Assembly (NCBI GenBank): GCA_900768915.1 | Contig: CAAGEQ010000036.1 | Location: 1 to 13,690, forward strand | Source: Candidatus Gastranaerophilales bacterium | GTDB lineage: Bacteria; Cyanobacteriota; Vampirovibrionia; Gastranaerophilales; Gastranaerophilaceae | Reading direction: 5' to 3' | DNA length: 13,690 nt | Part shown: positions 7,017-13,683 of the stretch, one piece after another | Layout of the letters: the number at the start of each line of letters is the position of its first letter | Position numbering within the stretch: the stretch's first letter is position 1 | Notes under the pieces: generated by a model | The model's input: only the letters and a program-made list of their open reading frames with translations | The model's database searches: none | Told to the model about the DNA's origin: nothing | Position numbers and translations under genes: made by a program

Positions 7017-8033
7017 AATACATTATTTAGTAACACGCCTGTTACAATAAATGAAAAAAGTTATATTATGGCAATTGAATCAAGTTGTGATGAAACGGCT
7101 TGTGCAATTGTTCAAGGTGGTAGAAAAGTTATATCAAATGTCGTAGCATCTCAAATTAAGACACACGAAAAATATGGTGGTGTTATTCCAGAAATTGCAG
7201 CAAGGGAACATTTGGAAGCAATTAATGTTGTAATAGATGAAGCATTTAAGGAAGCAAATTTAAAACCAGAAGATATATCTGCGTTTGCTTGTACTGTTGG
7301 TCCTGGGTTAGTAGGTTGCTTATTGGTTGGTATGAATGCTGCAAAAAGTTTAGCACTTGTTCATGACAAGCCATTTATTGGTGTAAACCATTTGAATGCA
7401 CACGTTAGTGCTAATTTTATTGATACAGATTTAAAACCTCCATTTATTGCTTTGTTAGTTAGTGGTGGTCATACTCAAATAATTGATGTTAAATCTTATT
7501 CTGAATTAGAAATTATTGGTGAAACAATTGATGATGCAGTTGGGGAAGCATATGACAAGGTTGCAAGATTGATTGGTTTACCTTATCCTGGTGGACCACG
7601 ATTAGATAAGTTGGCTCAAGAGGGTAATCCACATGCTTTCAAACTTCCAGAAGCAAAAGTTGGTGAATTTGATTTTAGTTTTAGTGGTTTAAAAACTGCT
7701 GCTTCAAGATTAGTAAAATCATTTGATGGTAAAGAGTTACCATTAGCAGATATTTGTGCAAGTTTTCAAGAATGTGTTTCTGAAACATTGATAAAAAAAG
7801 TAAAACATGCTCTAGAAGTAAAAGGTTACAAACAAGTTGTTATTGCAGGTGGTGTCGCTGCTAATTCCGAAATCAGAAGAAAAATATTTGAATTAGAAAA
7901 AGAAGGTTATCGTGTAAATGCTCCAATTATGAAATATTGTACTGATAATGCTTCAATGGTAGCAAGTTCTGCATATTTCTTTGAAAAAACTTATGATGAT
8001 ATTGATGTAGAAGTATTTTCAAGAGTAAAATAA
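7002..8033 (+). CDS. tsaD: tRNA N6-adenosine threonylcarbamoyltransferase TsaD
   Basis: TsaD transfers the threonylcarbamoyl group from threonylcarbamoyl-AMP to A37 of ANN-decoding tRNAs, together with TsaB and TsaE, which are not in this window. The 343-residue protein shows AIESSCDET near the N-terminus (24-32), the metal-binding H130 and H134 in NHLNAH (129-134), VSGGHTQ (153-159), GETIDDAVGEAYDKVARLIG (173-192), AGGVAANS (282-289), and the C-terminal metal ligand D315 in CTDNAS (313-318). It carries about 20 extra residues before the usual start. ATG 7002 is chosen because the promoter -10 lies immediately upstream: a TTG start at 6984 would precede the promoter -10, so it is excluded. 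ATG 7068 is a shorter alternative without a Shine-Dalgarno. Confidence 0.96.
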   Translation: MNKVKNTLFSNTPVTINEKSYIMAIESSCDETACAIVQGGRKVISNVVASQIKTHEKYGGVIPEIAAREHLEAINVVIDEAFKEANLKPEDISAFACTVGPGLVGCLLVGMNAAKSLALVHDKPFIGVNHLNAHVSANFIDTDLKPPFIALLVSGGHTQIIDVKSYSELEIIGETIDDAVGEAYDKVARLIGLPYPGGPRLDKLAQEGNPHAFKLPEAKVGEFDFSFSGLKTAASRLVKSFDGKELPLADICASFQECVSETLIKKVKHALEVKGYKQVVIAGGVAANSEIRRKIFELEKEGYRVNAPIMKYCTDNASMVASSAYFFEKTYDDIDVEVFSRVK

Positions 8034-8053
8034 TTATTTGTTAGAAATTTTGT

Positions 8054-8069
8054 AAATTTTATAAAATTT
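8054..8069. terminator. AT-only palindrome downstream of tsaD
   Basis: AAATTTTATAAAATTT is a perfect 16 bp palindrome 20 bp after the tsaD stop, followed a few bases later by ATATTTTTG. With no GC pairs and no loop it would be a poor intrinsic terminator. It is only a candidate for the tsaD 3' end. Confidence 0.25.
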
Positions 8070-8092
8070 TCTCATATTTTTGTATGAAATAT

Positions 8093-8120
8093 TTGACAAA
8101 TTAAAAAAAAACATTAAATA
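8093..8120 (+). promoter_or_regulatory. Possible distal promoter of the TPR gene
   Basis: TTGACA at 8093-8098 is a perfect -35. The -10 candidate at the right distance (TAAATA, 8115-8120, 16 bp spacer) is poor. If it is used, the leader is about 90 nt long, and contains a small GAGA-CGTAA-TCTC hairpin (8182-8194) and the AAGGA Shine-Dalgarno at 8201-8205. Confidence 0.35.
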
Positions 8121-8195
8121 CATTACAGAAGTCATTCAAATAGATGATTTAACGGTACTAAGGTTAAAGTTATCCTAAATAGAGACGTAATCTCA

Positions 8196-8223
8196 TTGGG
8201 AAGGACGGTTTGTAGTGTATAAT
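8196..8223 (+). promoter_or_regulatory. Second -35/-10 pair overlapping the TPR gene start
   Basis: TTGGGA (8196-8201) and TATAAT (8218-8223) are separated by 16 bp. The -10 overlaps the proposed GTG start and lies 3 nt before an in-frame ATG at 8227, too close for the usual leaderless geometry seen at tsaD. It may be a fortuitous match or give transcripts missing the start. Confidence 0.3.
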
Positions 8224-10191
8224 GCGATGAATACAATTGCACCTAGACCATATATCGTAAAAGACGGTCAAGGATATAAAGCAGAGGAAGGGTCTGAAGA
8301 GACTCAAGATTCTTTGCAGCAAGGTAATCGTGGCAATCAAGGCCGTCAACAACAAGGCAATCAACAAGGTCAAAATCAAAGTCAAAAAACTATTGCAAGA
8401 GGTAGGGCTTCTGATTCTGCTGCCGCAAAGAAAACTTTCCCGAAACGTCCACCAACGGCTCGTCGTGGTAGACCAATTATTATGGGTGCGAATAAAGACC
8501 AACAAGTCCCACAAGCATCACAACCATCACAACCAATTCAACCACGTCCTGTTGGCAATCATTCTGTACCTCAACAAGCACCACGTATGCCTCAACAAAT
8601 GCCTATGGCTCAACAAGGTATGATGCAACAACGTCAACCAATGCCTCAGCCTATGCAGCAACCAATGCCTCAGCCTATGCAGCAACCAATGCAACGTCCT
8701 GCTCAATCTATGCAACAAGGACCTGCTCCACGTACACAACCTATGCAACAGCCACAACAAGCATCTGTTCAACATGATGAACAAGCACAAAAACAAATTA
8801 ACAATATGGCTCGTAATAACAAAGTTAATATTGCACAGGTAATCAAAGATTTTAGAGGTACTTATGCTGCAATTGGTACACCTCAATGTTTAGTTGAAGA
8901 AGTTGAGAGTTATTTACAAGATGTTGAACAACATACGAAAGGTGAAGCACCATCTATTAATTATGTTCAAACAAATCTTCAAAATGCAGCAGTAATTTTG
9001 GATACTTATATTTCAAAAACACTTGATAAAGAGTCAAAAGTTGTTCAAAATTGGTTAGAGGCTTTATTCTTACAAAGAATTAATTATAGATACAATGATG
9101 GTGAAATAAATCAAGATTTTTTAGTAAAATTCCCAGAAGGTAATACTCCTCAACAACCTGATTCTGTTGTTGATAATTCAATACCTGCTGAAAAACCTCA
9201 ACCTGAATTACAAGAAATTCCAGACTATGAACCTATTCCACAACCTACAGAACCTGTTCATCAAACAGTTCCTGTTCAACCTGTACAAGTTCATAGACCA
9301 ATGCCACAACCTCAACCTCAAAGAGTAATGCAACGTCCGCCTCAACCTGTTAGAAGACAACCTGTTGCAAGACCTGTTGCTCCTGTACAAGTACCAATTC
9401 AAAAAAGACGTAAGCCACAAATTACTATTATTCCTGAGGATAATGAATTAAAGGCTTTATTTGTCCAAGCAAAAAGACATGCTTATTCAAATAATCCAGC
9501 AAAGGCAATGAATATTTTCCAAAAAGCAATGAAGAGAGCAGAATCTATAAATGATTGTGAATCTCAATCTAAGATTTGTTATGAAATGGCTAAAATTTAT
9601 GATGATAATAATTATTTGGCTCAAGCATTAAGTAGTTATAATAAATCATTAAATGTTACAACTGATACTAATATCAAAACAAAAGCACATTATTCGATGG
9701 CCAAGATTTATGATGATGTAAATCAAGTAGATTCTGCAATTAATCATTATATGACATCTGTTTCTTATGCTGGTGTTGAAGATGATTTATCTTCTCAATC
9801 AAAATCTTTGACAAACATTGCAAATATTTATACCGATAGATACAATAAAGAAGCATTTATTTTTTATGATGAAGCAAATGTTCTAGTTGATCAAACAGAT
9901 GATGCTGAAACAAAAGGTTATGTATCAAGTAATACTGCTGGTGCTTATAACAAGTTCAATAAACCTGATAAGGCTTTAAAATGTTATGCTAATGCTGTTA
10001 AAAATTATTCTGATGCAAAAGTTTCTAATAGTGTTGCAGAAAATTATAAAGCAGCAGGTGAATTGATGTATGATTTGAAAAATCCGGCAAAAGCGAAGAT
10101 ATTATTAAAAAAAGCATTAAATCATACTGACAAGTTTAAAGATGCAGAATTAATAAATCAAATTAATGATTTATTGGAAGAAATTGGATAG
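8215..10191 (+). CDS. Gln/Pro/Met-rich linker and TPR repeat protein
   Basis: This 658-residue protein has no catalytic motif and looks like a scaffold. It has a Gln- and Arg-rich N-terminus (about 30-90), a first low-complexity linker rich in P, Q and M (about 97-186), and a compact helical domain I do not recognise (about 192-308). A second linker is rich in P, Q and V (about 311-400), and a C-terminal array of about six TPR-like helical hairpins follows (about 408-655), e.g. ALFVQAKRHAYSNNPAKAMN and SKICYEMAKIYDDNNYLAQA. No signal peptide or membrane segment is visible, so it should be cytosolic. GTG 8215 is preferred since AAGGA (8201-8205) lies 9 nt before it; ATG 8227 is the alternative. 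It is followed by a strong terminator. Confidence 0.85.
   Translation: MYNAMNTIAPRPYIVKDGQGYKAEEGSEETQDSLQQGNRGNQGRQQQGNQQGQNQSQKTIARGRASDSAAAKKTFPKRPPTARRGRPIIMGANKDQQVPQASQPSQPIQPRPVGNHSVPQQAPRMPQQMPMAQQGMMQQRQPMPQPMQQPMPQPMQQPMQRPAQSMQQGPAPRTQPMQQPQQASVQHDEQAQKQINNMARNNKVNIAQVIKDFRGTYAAIGTPQCLVEEVESYLQDVEQHTKGEAPSINYVQTNLQNAAVILDTYISKTLDKESKVVQNWLEALFLQRINYRYNDGEINQDFLVKFPEGNTPQQPDSVVDNSIPAEKPQPELQEIPDYEPIPQPTEPVHQTVPVQPVQVHRPMPQPQPQRVMQRPPQPVRRQPVARPVAPVQVPIQKRRKPQITIIPEDNELKALFVQAKRHAYSNNPAKAMNIFQKAMKRAESINDCESQSKICYEMAKIYDDNNYLAQALSSYNKSLNVTTDTNIKTKAHYSMAKIYDDVNQVDSAINHYMTSVSYAGVEDDLSSQSKSLTNIANIYTDRYNKEAFIFYDEANVLVDQTDDAETKGYVSSNTAGAYNKFNKPDKALKCYANAVKNYSDAKVSNSVAENYKAAGELMYDLKNPAKAKILLKKALNHTDKFKDAELINQINDLLEEIG
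8638..8692 (+). repeat. 24 bp in-frame tandem repeat in the TPR gene
   Basis: Two perfect copies of a 24 bp unit (8638-8661, 8662-8685), plus seven bases of a third, encode the octapeptide PMPQPMQQ twice. The unit is a whole number of codons, so copy-number change would lengthen or shorten the linker without a frameshift. Confidence 0.9.
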
Positions 10192-10263
10192 TGAAAAATT
10201 ATACGGGAAAATTTTTTAGGAAAACAATAAAATAAAATTCATCAAATACACACACACAAACAT

Positions 10264-10289
10264 GCTGAGATTTATCTCAGCTTTTTTTT
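10264..10289 (+). terminator. Intrinsic terminator of the TPR gene
   Basis: GCTGAGA (10264-10270), loop TTTA, TCTCAGC (10275-10281) and eight T (10282-10289) form a textbook rho-independent terminator 72 bp after the stop. A short (AC) run precedes it at 10248-10258. Confidence 0.93.
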
Positions 10290-10324
10290 CATCTAAAAAG
10301 TTGAAGAATGTTGTTGTAAATATA

Positions 10325-10352
10325 TGCTATAACATTGTTGTAGTACTATAAT
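10325..10352 (+). promoter_or_regulatory. Two alternative -10 boxes for the Asn-rich gene
   Basis: TGC-TATAAC (10325-10333) is an extended -10 that would give a leader of about 25 nt. TATAAT (10347-10352) is a perfect -10 lying 12 nt before the ATG, giving a leader of only about 5 nt. No good -35 is seen for either, and the leader has no Shine-Dalgarno. Confidence 0.45.
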
Positions 10353-10364
10353 TTAACATTTAGA

Positions 10365-11231
10365 ATGGCAAATAATTATCAAAATTTCAATATTAGGAAT
10401 TTTAATTCTCCTAACGTGCCTGTTAGTGGGAATAATGCCTATTCTATGAATAATAAGCCAACAAATGCACAACCTGTATCAAATCCACAAATAAATAATT
10501 CAAATAATACGGAATTGAATGCAGAACAAAATAATGCTTATGATGCAGAATATCAAGTTGATAATCCATCTCATACAAGGTTAAATGCACTAGATTCAAC
10601 AATTTTAGAAGCAGGTGCTTACCAAAATATTGATGATGAAGTGTTTAAAACTGAATATAAAATAAGTAAATTGGAATCTGAAATTAAATCTCTTGATGCA
10701 GAAATTGAAAGTGCCAAAAGTATTAGTGATTTTCAAAAAGTCGATGTTTTAACTATGCGTAAGCATTCTTTACAAACATCATTGCAGGCTTTGAATGCTA
10801 GTTATGGTGATTCAGATGTGACAGCGAAGTTGTCTGGGGAAATAGCATCAATTCTTACCCCTAAACCTACAATATTGTCAAAGACATTAAAAAAATGTAA
10901 AAATTTTTTATCAGACAAAGTGTTGCCTAAAATTTCTAAAAATTTTAGTTCAGGTAAAGATATAAAATCTGCGTTATCGAAATTAGAAACTTTGAATAAA
11001 GGTGTTGATGAAATCGTTACAACTCAAACACCTTATGGCGAAGCAGATGAAAGGTATGATAAATTAACAAATTATCTTAATCGAGCCAATGTCATTCATT
11101 TTCAAATTTCTAAAACAATAGGAACTCCTACGTTTTTCGATACAATCAGTTCTATTGATAAAGAAAAGGCAAATAAAACTATGAATAAAAGCAATTTTAA
11201 TAATATGACAGGAAAACCTCATCATCCATAA
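10365..11231 (+). CDS. Uncharacterised Asn-rich coiled-coil protein
   Basis: I do not recognise this 288-residue protein. Residues 1-60 are disordered-looking and rich in Asn, with Pro, Gln and Ser. A heptad-like charged helix (about 93-117, EYKISKLESEIKSLDAEIES) predicts a coiled coil. A Lys-rich segment with hydrophobic positions (about 168-200) and another helical stretch (about 200-250) follow, and the tail (265-288) is again Asn/Lys-rich. There is no signal peptide, membrane helix or catalytic motif. It is transcribed separately, since a strong terminator lies upstream and a -10 box lies just before the ATG. Its stop is 5 bp from the stop of the convergent membrane-protein gene, with no terminator between them. 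Confidence 0.8.
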   Translation: MANNYQNFNIRNFNSPNVPVSGNNAYSMNNKPTNAQPVSNPQINNSNNTELNAEQNNAYDAEYQVDNPSHTRLNALDSTILEAGAYQNIDDEVFKTEYKISKLESEIKSLDAEIESAKSISDFQKVDVLTMRKHSLQTSLQALNASYGDSDVTAKLSGEIASILTPKPTILSKTLKKCKNFLSDKVLPKISKNFSSGKDIKSALSKLETLNKGVDEIVTTQTPYGEADERYDKLTNYLNRANVIHFQISKTIGTPTFFDTISSIDKEKANKTMNKSNFNNMTGKPHHP

Positions 11232-11236
11232 TTAAA

Positions 11237-12619
11237 CTATGCAATCATTTGTTTTGCTTCTTTTTCTTTCTTTATTTGTTCTTTAATGTCTTTTTCTACT
11301 GCAAATTCTTTGTTATTAGGTTTTAATAATCTATCAGCAAGCATTATTGATGGTAAAAATACCCCTAATGCAAAAATTGTTGAACCCATATTTTTCATGA
11401 TAGAGCCTCTTTTTAATTTTCTAACATCATGGAAAAATTCATCAACTGTTTGTCCGGATTGATTAAATTGTTCATATAATTTTGCGATGTTCGAGTGAGT
11501 TTGTCTAACATTTTTCAAATCTATATATTTTCTTGTATCAATTTTGCCCGTATCTTCTGCTTTTTTGAATATTTGATACCATTTCTTAGGTTTTTTGTAT
11601 GTTTGAATAATGTCAGATTGTTTTGCGGCTTTTACAACGACATTATCGCTTGATGTGTTAATAAAGTCGTATAATTCTATATCTGTAGCATTTTTAGGGA
11701 AGTTGTTTAATCCTTCTTCAATACTTTTGTTTGCAAAAGATTCTTTTAAGTGGTCATTTTCTAAAACTCTTGCATCAAGTGCTATAGATTTGTTGTGTTT
11801 TTTATCTGCAACTTTTTCAAAGTGATTTTGAACTTTTTGTCCTAGATAATACATAAAGAATAAGAATCCACCTTCTTTGATTGCATAACCCATGAATTCT
11901 TGTGGAGATCTAGATTTACCTAATCTTTCAGATGTAATACCTGCATCAAGAACTAGCATGTTTTTAACAGGATCTAACATTACATCATAAGCACCTTTGA
12001 AGTTTGGATTTGTACCATTTTGTTGTTTGTTATCGGCTTTCTTACTTCTTAATTTAGACAGATTTTGGAAGTTTAGATCTTTGCTGTTATTGTTAATTAA
12101 ACCTTTATTATTCATAAGGTTAATGCTGTTAGCTTCTTCTTGTTTTAAAAGTTTTGTTCTAATTTTATTATTTGTATATTTTTGTTTTAAGTTTGTCATT
12201 AAATTGTATGTGCCAAGTGCTAATGCTGTTGATACAACAAATTTAGCAACATTCAAATTCTTGAATGCTTTTTGATGAGAACCAATTTTTTCTATATCTT
12301 TTTTAATTGTTTCTGTTGGAGCATATTCTTTTGTTTTCTCAAAAATATCTTTGTTCTTTAAGTTTCTAACATCATAAGATGCATCAAGTTTTGCGGCTTT
12401 AAATAATGTTTTGTCTGTAATTGTTTTAAATAGTGGAATTCCTCCAAGCCAAATTGCTTCAGAACCGAATTCGTCTATAAATCTATCTACACCCTCGTCT
12501 TTATTTGTAACTGATGATGCTGCTGTCATTCCTGCACCATTAGCACAGTCTTTTACTGCCAATGGAACAAGCGACTGGGAATTACCCAATGTTGAAAATA
12601 TTTTAGCTGCGATTGCCAT
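11237..12619 (-). CDS. Uncharacterised multi-spanning membrane protein with an NFKG motif
   Basis: This 460-residue protein has no function I can name, though it resembles an orphan family I associate with Gastranaerophilales-type genomes. Hydrophobic helices are visible at about 123-143, 249-264 (GGFLFFMYYLGQ) and 408-428. A weaker segment lies at 55-66 (AIWLGGIPLF). The region around 205-262 looks the most conserved in character, with NPNFKGAYDVMLDPVKN, LDAGITSERLG and EFMGYAIKEGG. Before it lies an Asn/Lys/Gln-rich linker (about 160-205). The C-terminus is a charged helix ending in Lys/Glu repeats. AAGGA (12631-12627) sits 7 nt before the ATG, which supports this start. The upstream leader is long, but no clear promoter for this gene is seen. 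Confidence 0.82.
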   Translation of the reverse strand: MAIAAKIFSTLGNSQSLVPLAVKDCANGAGMTAASSVTNKDEGVDRFIDEFGSEAIWLGGIPLFKTITDKTLFKAAKLDASYDVRNLKNKDIFEKTKEYAPTETIKKDIEKIGSHQKAFKNLNVAKFVVSTALALGTYNLMTNLKQKYTNNKIRTKLLKQEEANSINLMNNKGLINNNSKDLNFQNLSKLRSKKADNKQQNGTNPNFKGAYDVMLDPVKNMLVLDAGITSERLGKSRSPQEFMGYAIKEGGFLFFMYYLGQKVQNHFEKVADKKHNKSIALDARVLENDHLKESFANKSIEEGLNNFPKNATDIELYDFINTSSDNVVVKAAKQSDIIQTYKKPKKWYQIFKKAEDTGKIDTRKYIDLKNVRQTHSNIAKLYEQFNQSGQTVDEFFHDVRKLKRGSIMKNMGSTIFALGVFLPSIMLADRLLKPNNKEFAVEKDIKEQIKKEKEAKQMIA

Positions 12620-12806
12620 TCCTTTATCCTTATACTACCTAAACTTGTATTACAAGCCCCATCTTAAATTCATTAAATAGACGATTGGAGCGTTCGCCTT
12701 GATAGTATATCTTCGTCGAATGTTTTTCATCATAAATATATCTAACCTTCCTTTTATTAATAAGTATTCTAAAATTTTAAATTGCTGATTTTTTACAAAT
12801 TTTTAC
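12620..12806. other. Upstream region of the membrane-protein gene, no conventional gene
   Basis: This is the left part of the 373 bp gap between two divergent genes. It holds the Shine-Dalgarno of the membrane-protein gene (12627-12631), a small CTTGT-ATT-ACAAG inverted repeat (12644-12656), a GACGA/TCGTC pair (12680-12684 with 12713-12717), and a direct repeat of TTTTACAAA at 12791 and 12801. A minus-strand TATACT lies near 12703-12708 but lacks a good -35. No RNA family is recognised. Confidence 0.5.
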
Positions 12807-12833
12807 AAAAAAATAAGACCTTTTTAAGGTCTT
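12807..12833 (-). terminator. Intrinsic terminator on the minus strand
   Basis: AAGACCTT (12815-12822) and AAGGTCTT (12826-12833) form a perfect 8 bp stem with a 3 nt loop. Read on the minus strand it is followed by one A and seven T (12813-12807). Read on the plus strand it is followed by GCTTTTATTTTTA, a weaker tract. No known gene reads into it from either side, which points to a small local transcript. Confidence 0.65.
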
Positions 12834-12865
12834 GCTTTTATTTTTATACACAAAATAAGATGTTT

Positions 12866-12922
12866 CTAAAATAAAAACAAGCCTTTTTTCTTATATTGTG
12901 TACGTCGTAAATTTCTAATCAT
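12866..12922 (-). CDS. Candidate leaderless 18-residue basic microprotein
   Basis: ATG at 12922-12920 opens an 18-codon ORF, MIRNLRRTQYKKKGLFLF, that stops at TAG (12868-12866). It is strongly basic, with R3, R6, R7 and K11-K13, and ends in a hydrophobic GLFLF. The ATG lies 6 nt after a TATCAT -10 box, the same geometry as at tsaD and the ykgJ-like gene, so a leaderless start is plausible. The ORF is short enough to be chance, and the transcript may instead be non-coding. Confidence 0.25.
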   Translation of the reverse strand: MIRNLRRTQYKKKGLFLF

Positions 12923-12928
12923 ATAAAA

Positions 12929-12957
12929 ATGATAACGTAACCTGAAAAATTTGTAAA
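12929..12957 (-). promoter_or_regulatory. Minus-strand promoter of the small transcript
   Basis: On the minus strand TTTACA (12957-12952, 5/6 to TTGACA) and TATCAT (12934-12929, 5/6 to TATAAT) are separated by exactly 17 bp. This is the best-matched -35/-10 pair seen in the gap, and it points away from the ykgJ-like gene. Confidence 0.5.
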
Positions 12958-12980
12958 GTACCATGTTTTAAAATATGAGA

Positions 12981-12986
12981 TATAAT
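12981..12986 (+). promoter_or_regulatory. -10 box of the ykgJ-like gene, predicted leaderless
   Basis: TATAAT at 12981-12986 is followed by GGTTTT and then ATG at 12993. That is the same -10, 6 nt, ATG spacing as at tsaD, and both spacers begin GGT. No recognisable -35 lies 16-18 bp upstream, and there is no Shine-Dalgarno. Confidence 0.6.
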
Positions 12987-12992
12987 GGTTTT

Positions 12993-13547
12993 ATGGATTA
13001 TACAAATAAAGATTTTTTAAATAGAAGACCTCAAAGACTTTGTAAAATGTGTGGTAAATGTTGTAGGGTTGTTGTTGCATCTGTTCCTCATGAGGAATTA
13101 GTTAAAAATGCAGAAAATGGTGATAAGAGTTCTTTAGAATTTTTAGAATTATTTGAACCTTATGATTCTGTCGCAGATGCAATGGCTGTTGATGAGGGGA
13201 TTGTTAAAAATATTCCAGAATATGAAAATCAAACATTTTATAAATGTAGATATTTAAAAGATGATAATTTATGTTCAAGGTATGAAAGTCGTTTAGAAGT
13301 TTGTAGAATTTTTCCATCTTCGCCTTGGACGGTTACTCCACCTGATTGTGGATTTGATGGTTGGTTATTTCAAGAAAGAGAAGCCCATAAGAAAAAGATT
13401 AGAAAATTAAAAGAAGAACAAATATTTTATCAAGCAAAATTAAAAACACAAATCTCAAAAAAAGAAAAACAATTATATAAAAAATTGATTGATAAAATTG
13501 ATGAAAGAGTTAATTTATACAAAAAATATGATGCTGATAAATGGTAG
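12993..13547 (+). CDS. YkgJ-family cysteine-cluster protein
   Basis: This 184-residue protein belongs to the YkgJ/UPF0153 type, predicted to bind a metal or Fe-S cluster through clustered cysteines; its biochemical role is not established. The N-terminal cluster is C17-K-M-C20-G-K-C23-C24. The second cluster is C85-RYLKDDNL-C94-SRYESRLEV-C104-RIFP, which matches the family pattern C-x(n)-C-x-x-Y-x-x-R-P-x-x-CR-x-FP with Leu for Pro. C119 is an additional candidate ligand. The C-terminal third (about 130-178) is a Lys/Glu-rich helix, probably a coiled coil. ATG 12993 is chosen over ATG 12975 because the TATAAT promoter box lies between them, so the earlier codon would not be transcribed. Confidence 0.85.
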   Translation: MDYTNKDFLNRRPQRLCKMCGKCCRVVVASVPHEELVKNAENGDKSSLEFLELFEPYDSVADAMAVDEGIVKNIPEYENQTFYKCRYLKDDNLCSRYESRLEVCRIFPSSPWTVTPPDCGFDGWLFQEREAHKKKIRKLKEEQIFYQAKLKTQISKKEKQLYKKLIDKIDERVNLYKKYDADKW

Positions 13548-13554
13548 TTTTATT

Positions 13555-13578
13555 CATGTCGAACTCAATGGTGACATG
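13555..13578. repeat. Small inverted repeat after the ykgJ-like gene
   Basis: CATGTC (13555-13560) and GACATG (13573-13578) pair with a 12 nt loop. There is no T-run after it, so it is not a convincing terminator. Confidence 0.4.
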
Positions 13579-13626
13579 CATTTTAGCAATGTAACGAAAT
13601 GTTAAATAAGCAATAAAAAAAGTCAA

Positions 13627-13655
13627 TTATCATACTCAAATAATCTTTATATAAA
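13627..13655 (+). promoter_or_regulatory. Possible promoter of the gene at the right edge
   Basis: TTATCA (13627-13632) and TATAAA (13650-13655) are 17 bp apart, giving a predicted leader of about 20 nt that contains the AGGGGA Shine-Dalgarno of the next gene. Confidence 0.35.
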
Positions 13656-13683
13656 TACGGGGAATTATTTAGGGGATTTTAAT

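Larger units (their letters stand above)
12807..12922 (-). ncRNA. Candidate small transcript (sRNA or micro-mRNA)
   Basis: A minus-strand promoter at 12957-12929 and an intrinsic terminator ending at 12807 delimit a transcript of about 116 nt in a gap with no other gene. It contains an 18-codon ORF at its 5' end. An imperfect 13 bp stem (12 of 13 pairs, 12847-12859 with 12890-12902) and a second long pairing (13 of 14, 12831-12844 with 12868-12881) are both possible. The transcript is inferred from signals only. Confidence 0.4.

Noticed and set aside
8638..8692. Repeats that might be a CRISPR array
   Set aside because: The units are directly adjacent without spacers and encode PMPQPMQQ in frame in a larger gene. 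No array is seen elsewhere in the window.
8527..8886. A Leu/His/Arg-rich ORF of 119 residues on the minus strand
   Set aside because: Shadow of the P/Q/M linker of the TPR gene; composition is explained by the repeats on the other strand.
11997..12275. Hydrophobic 92-residue ORF on the plus strand
   Set aside because: Antisense to the Asn/Lys-rich linker of the membrane protein gene; Lys/Asn codons read backwards give Phe/Leu/Ile/Val.
12975..12992. Upstream ATG for the ykgJ-like gene
   Set aside because: It precedes the TATAAT box at 12981-12986; transcription should start after it.
12807..12992. A tRNA, 6S RNA, SRP RNA or known riboswitch in the divergent gap
   Set aside because: I looked for a cloverleaf and for the conserved core motifs of these RNAs and found none.
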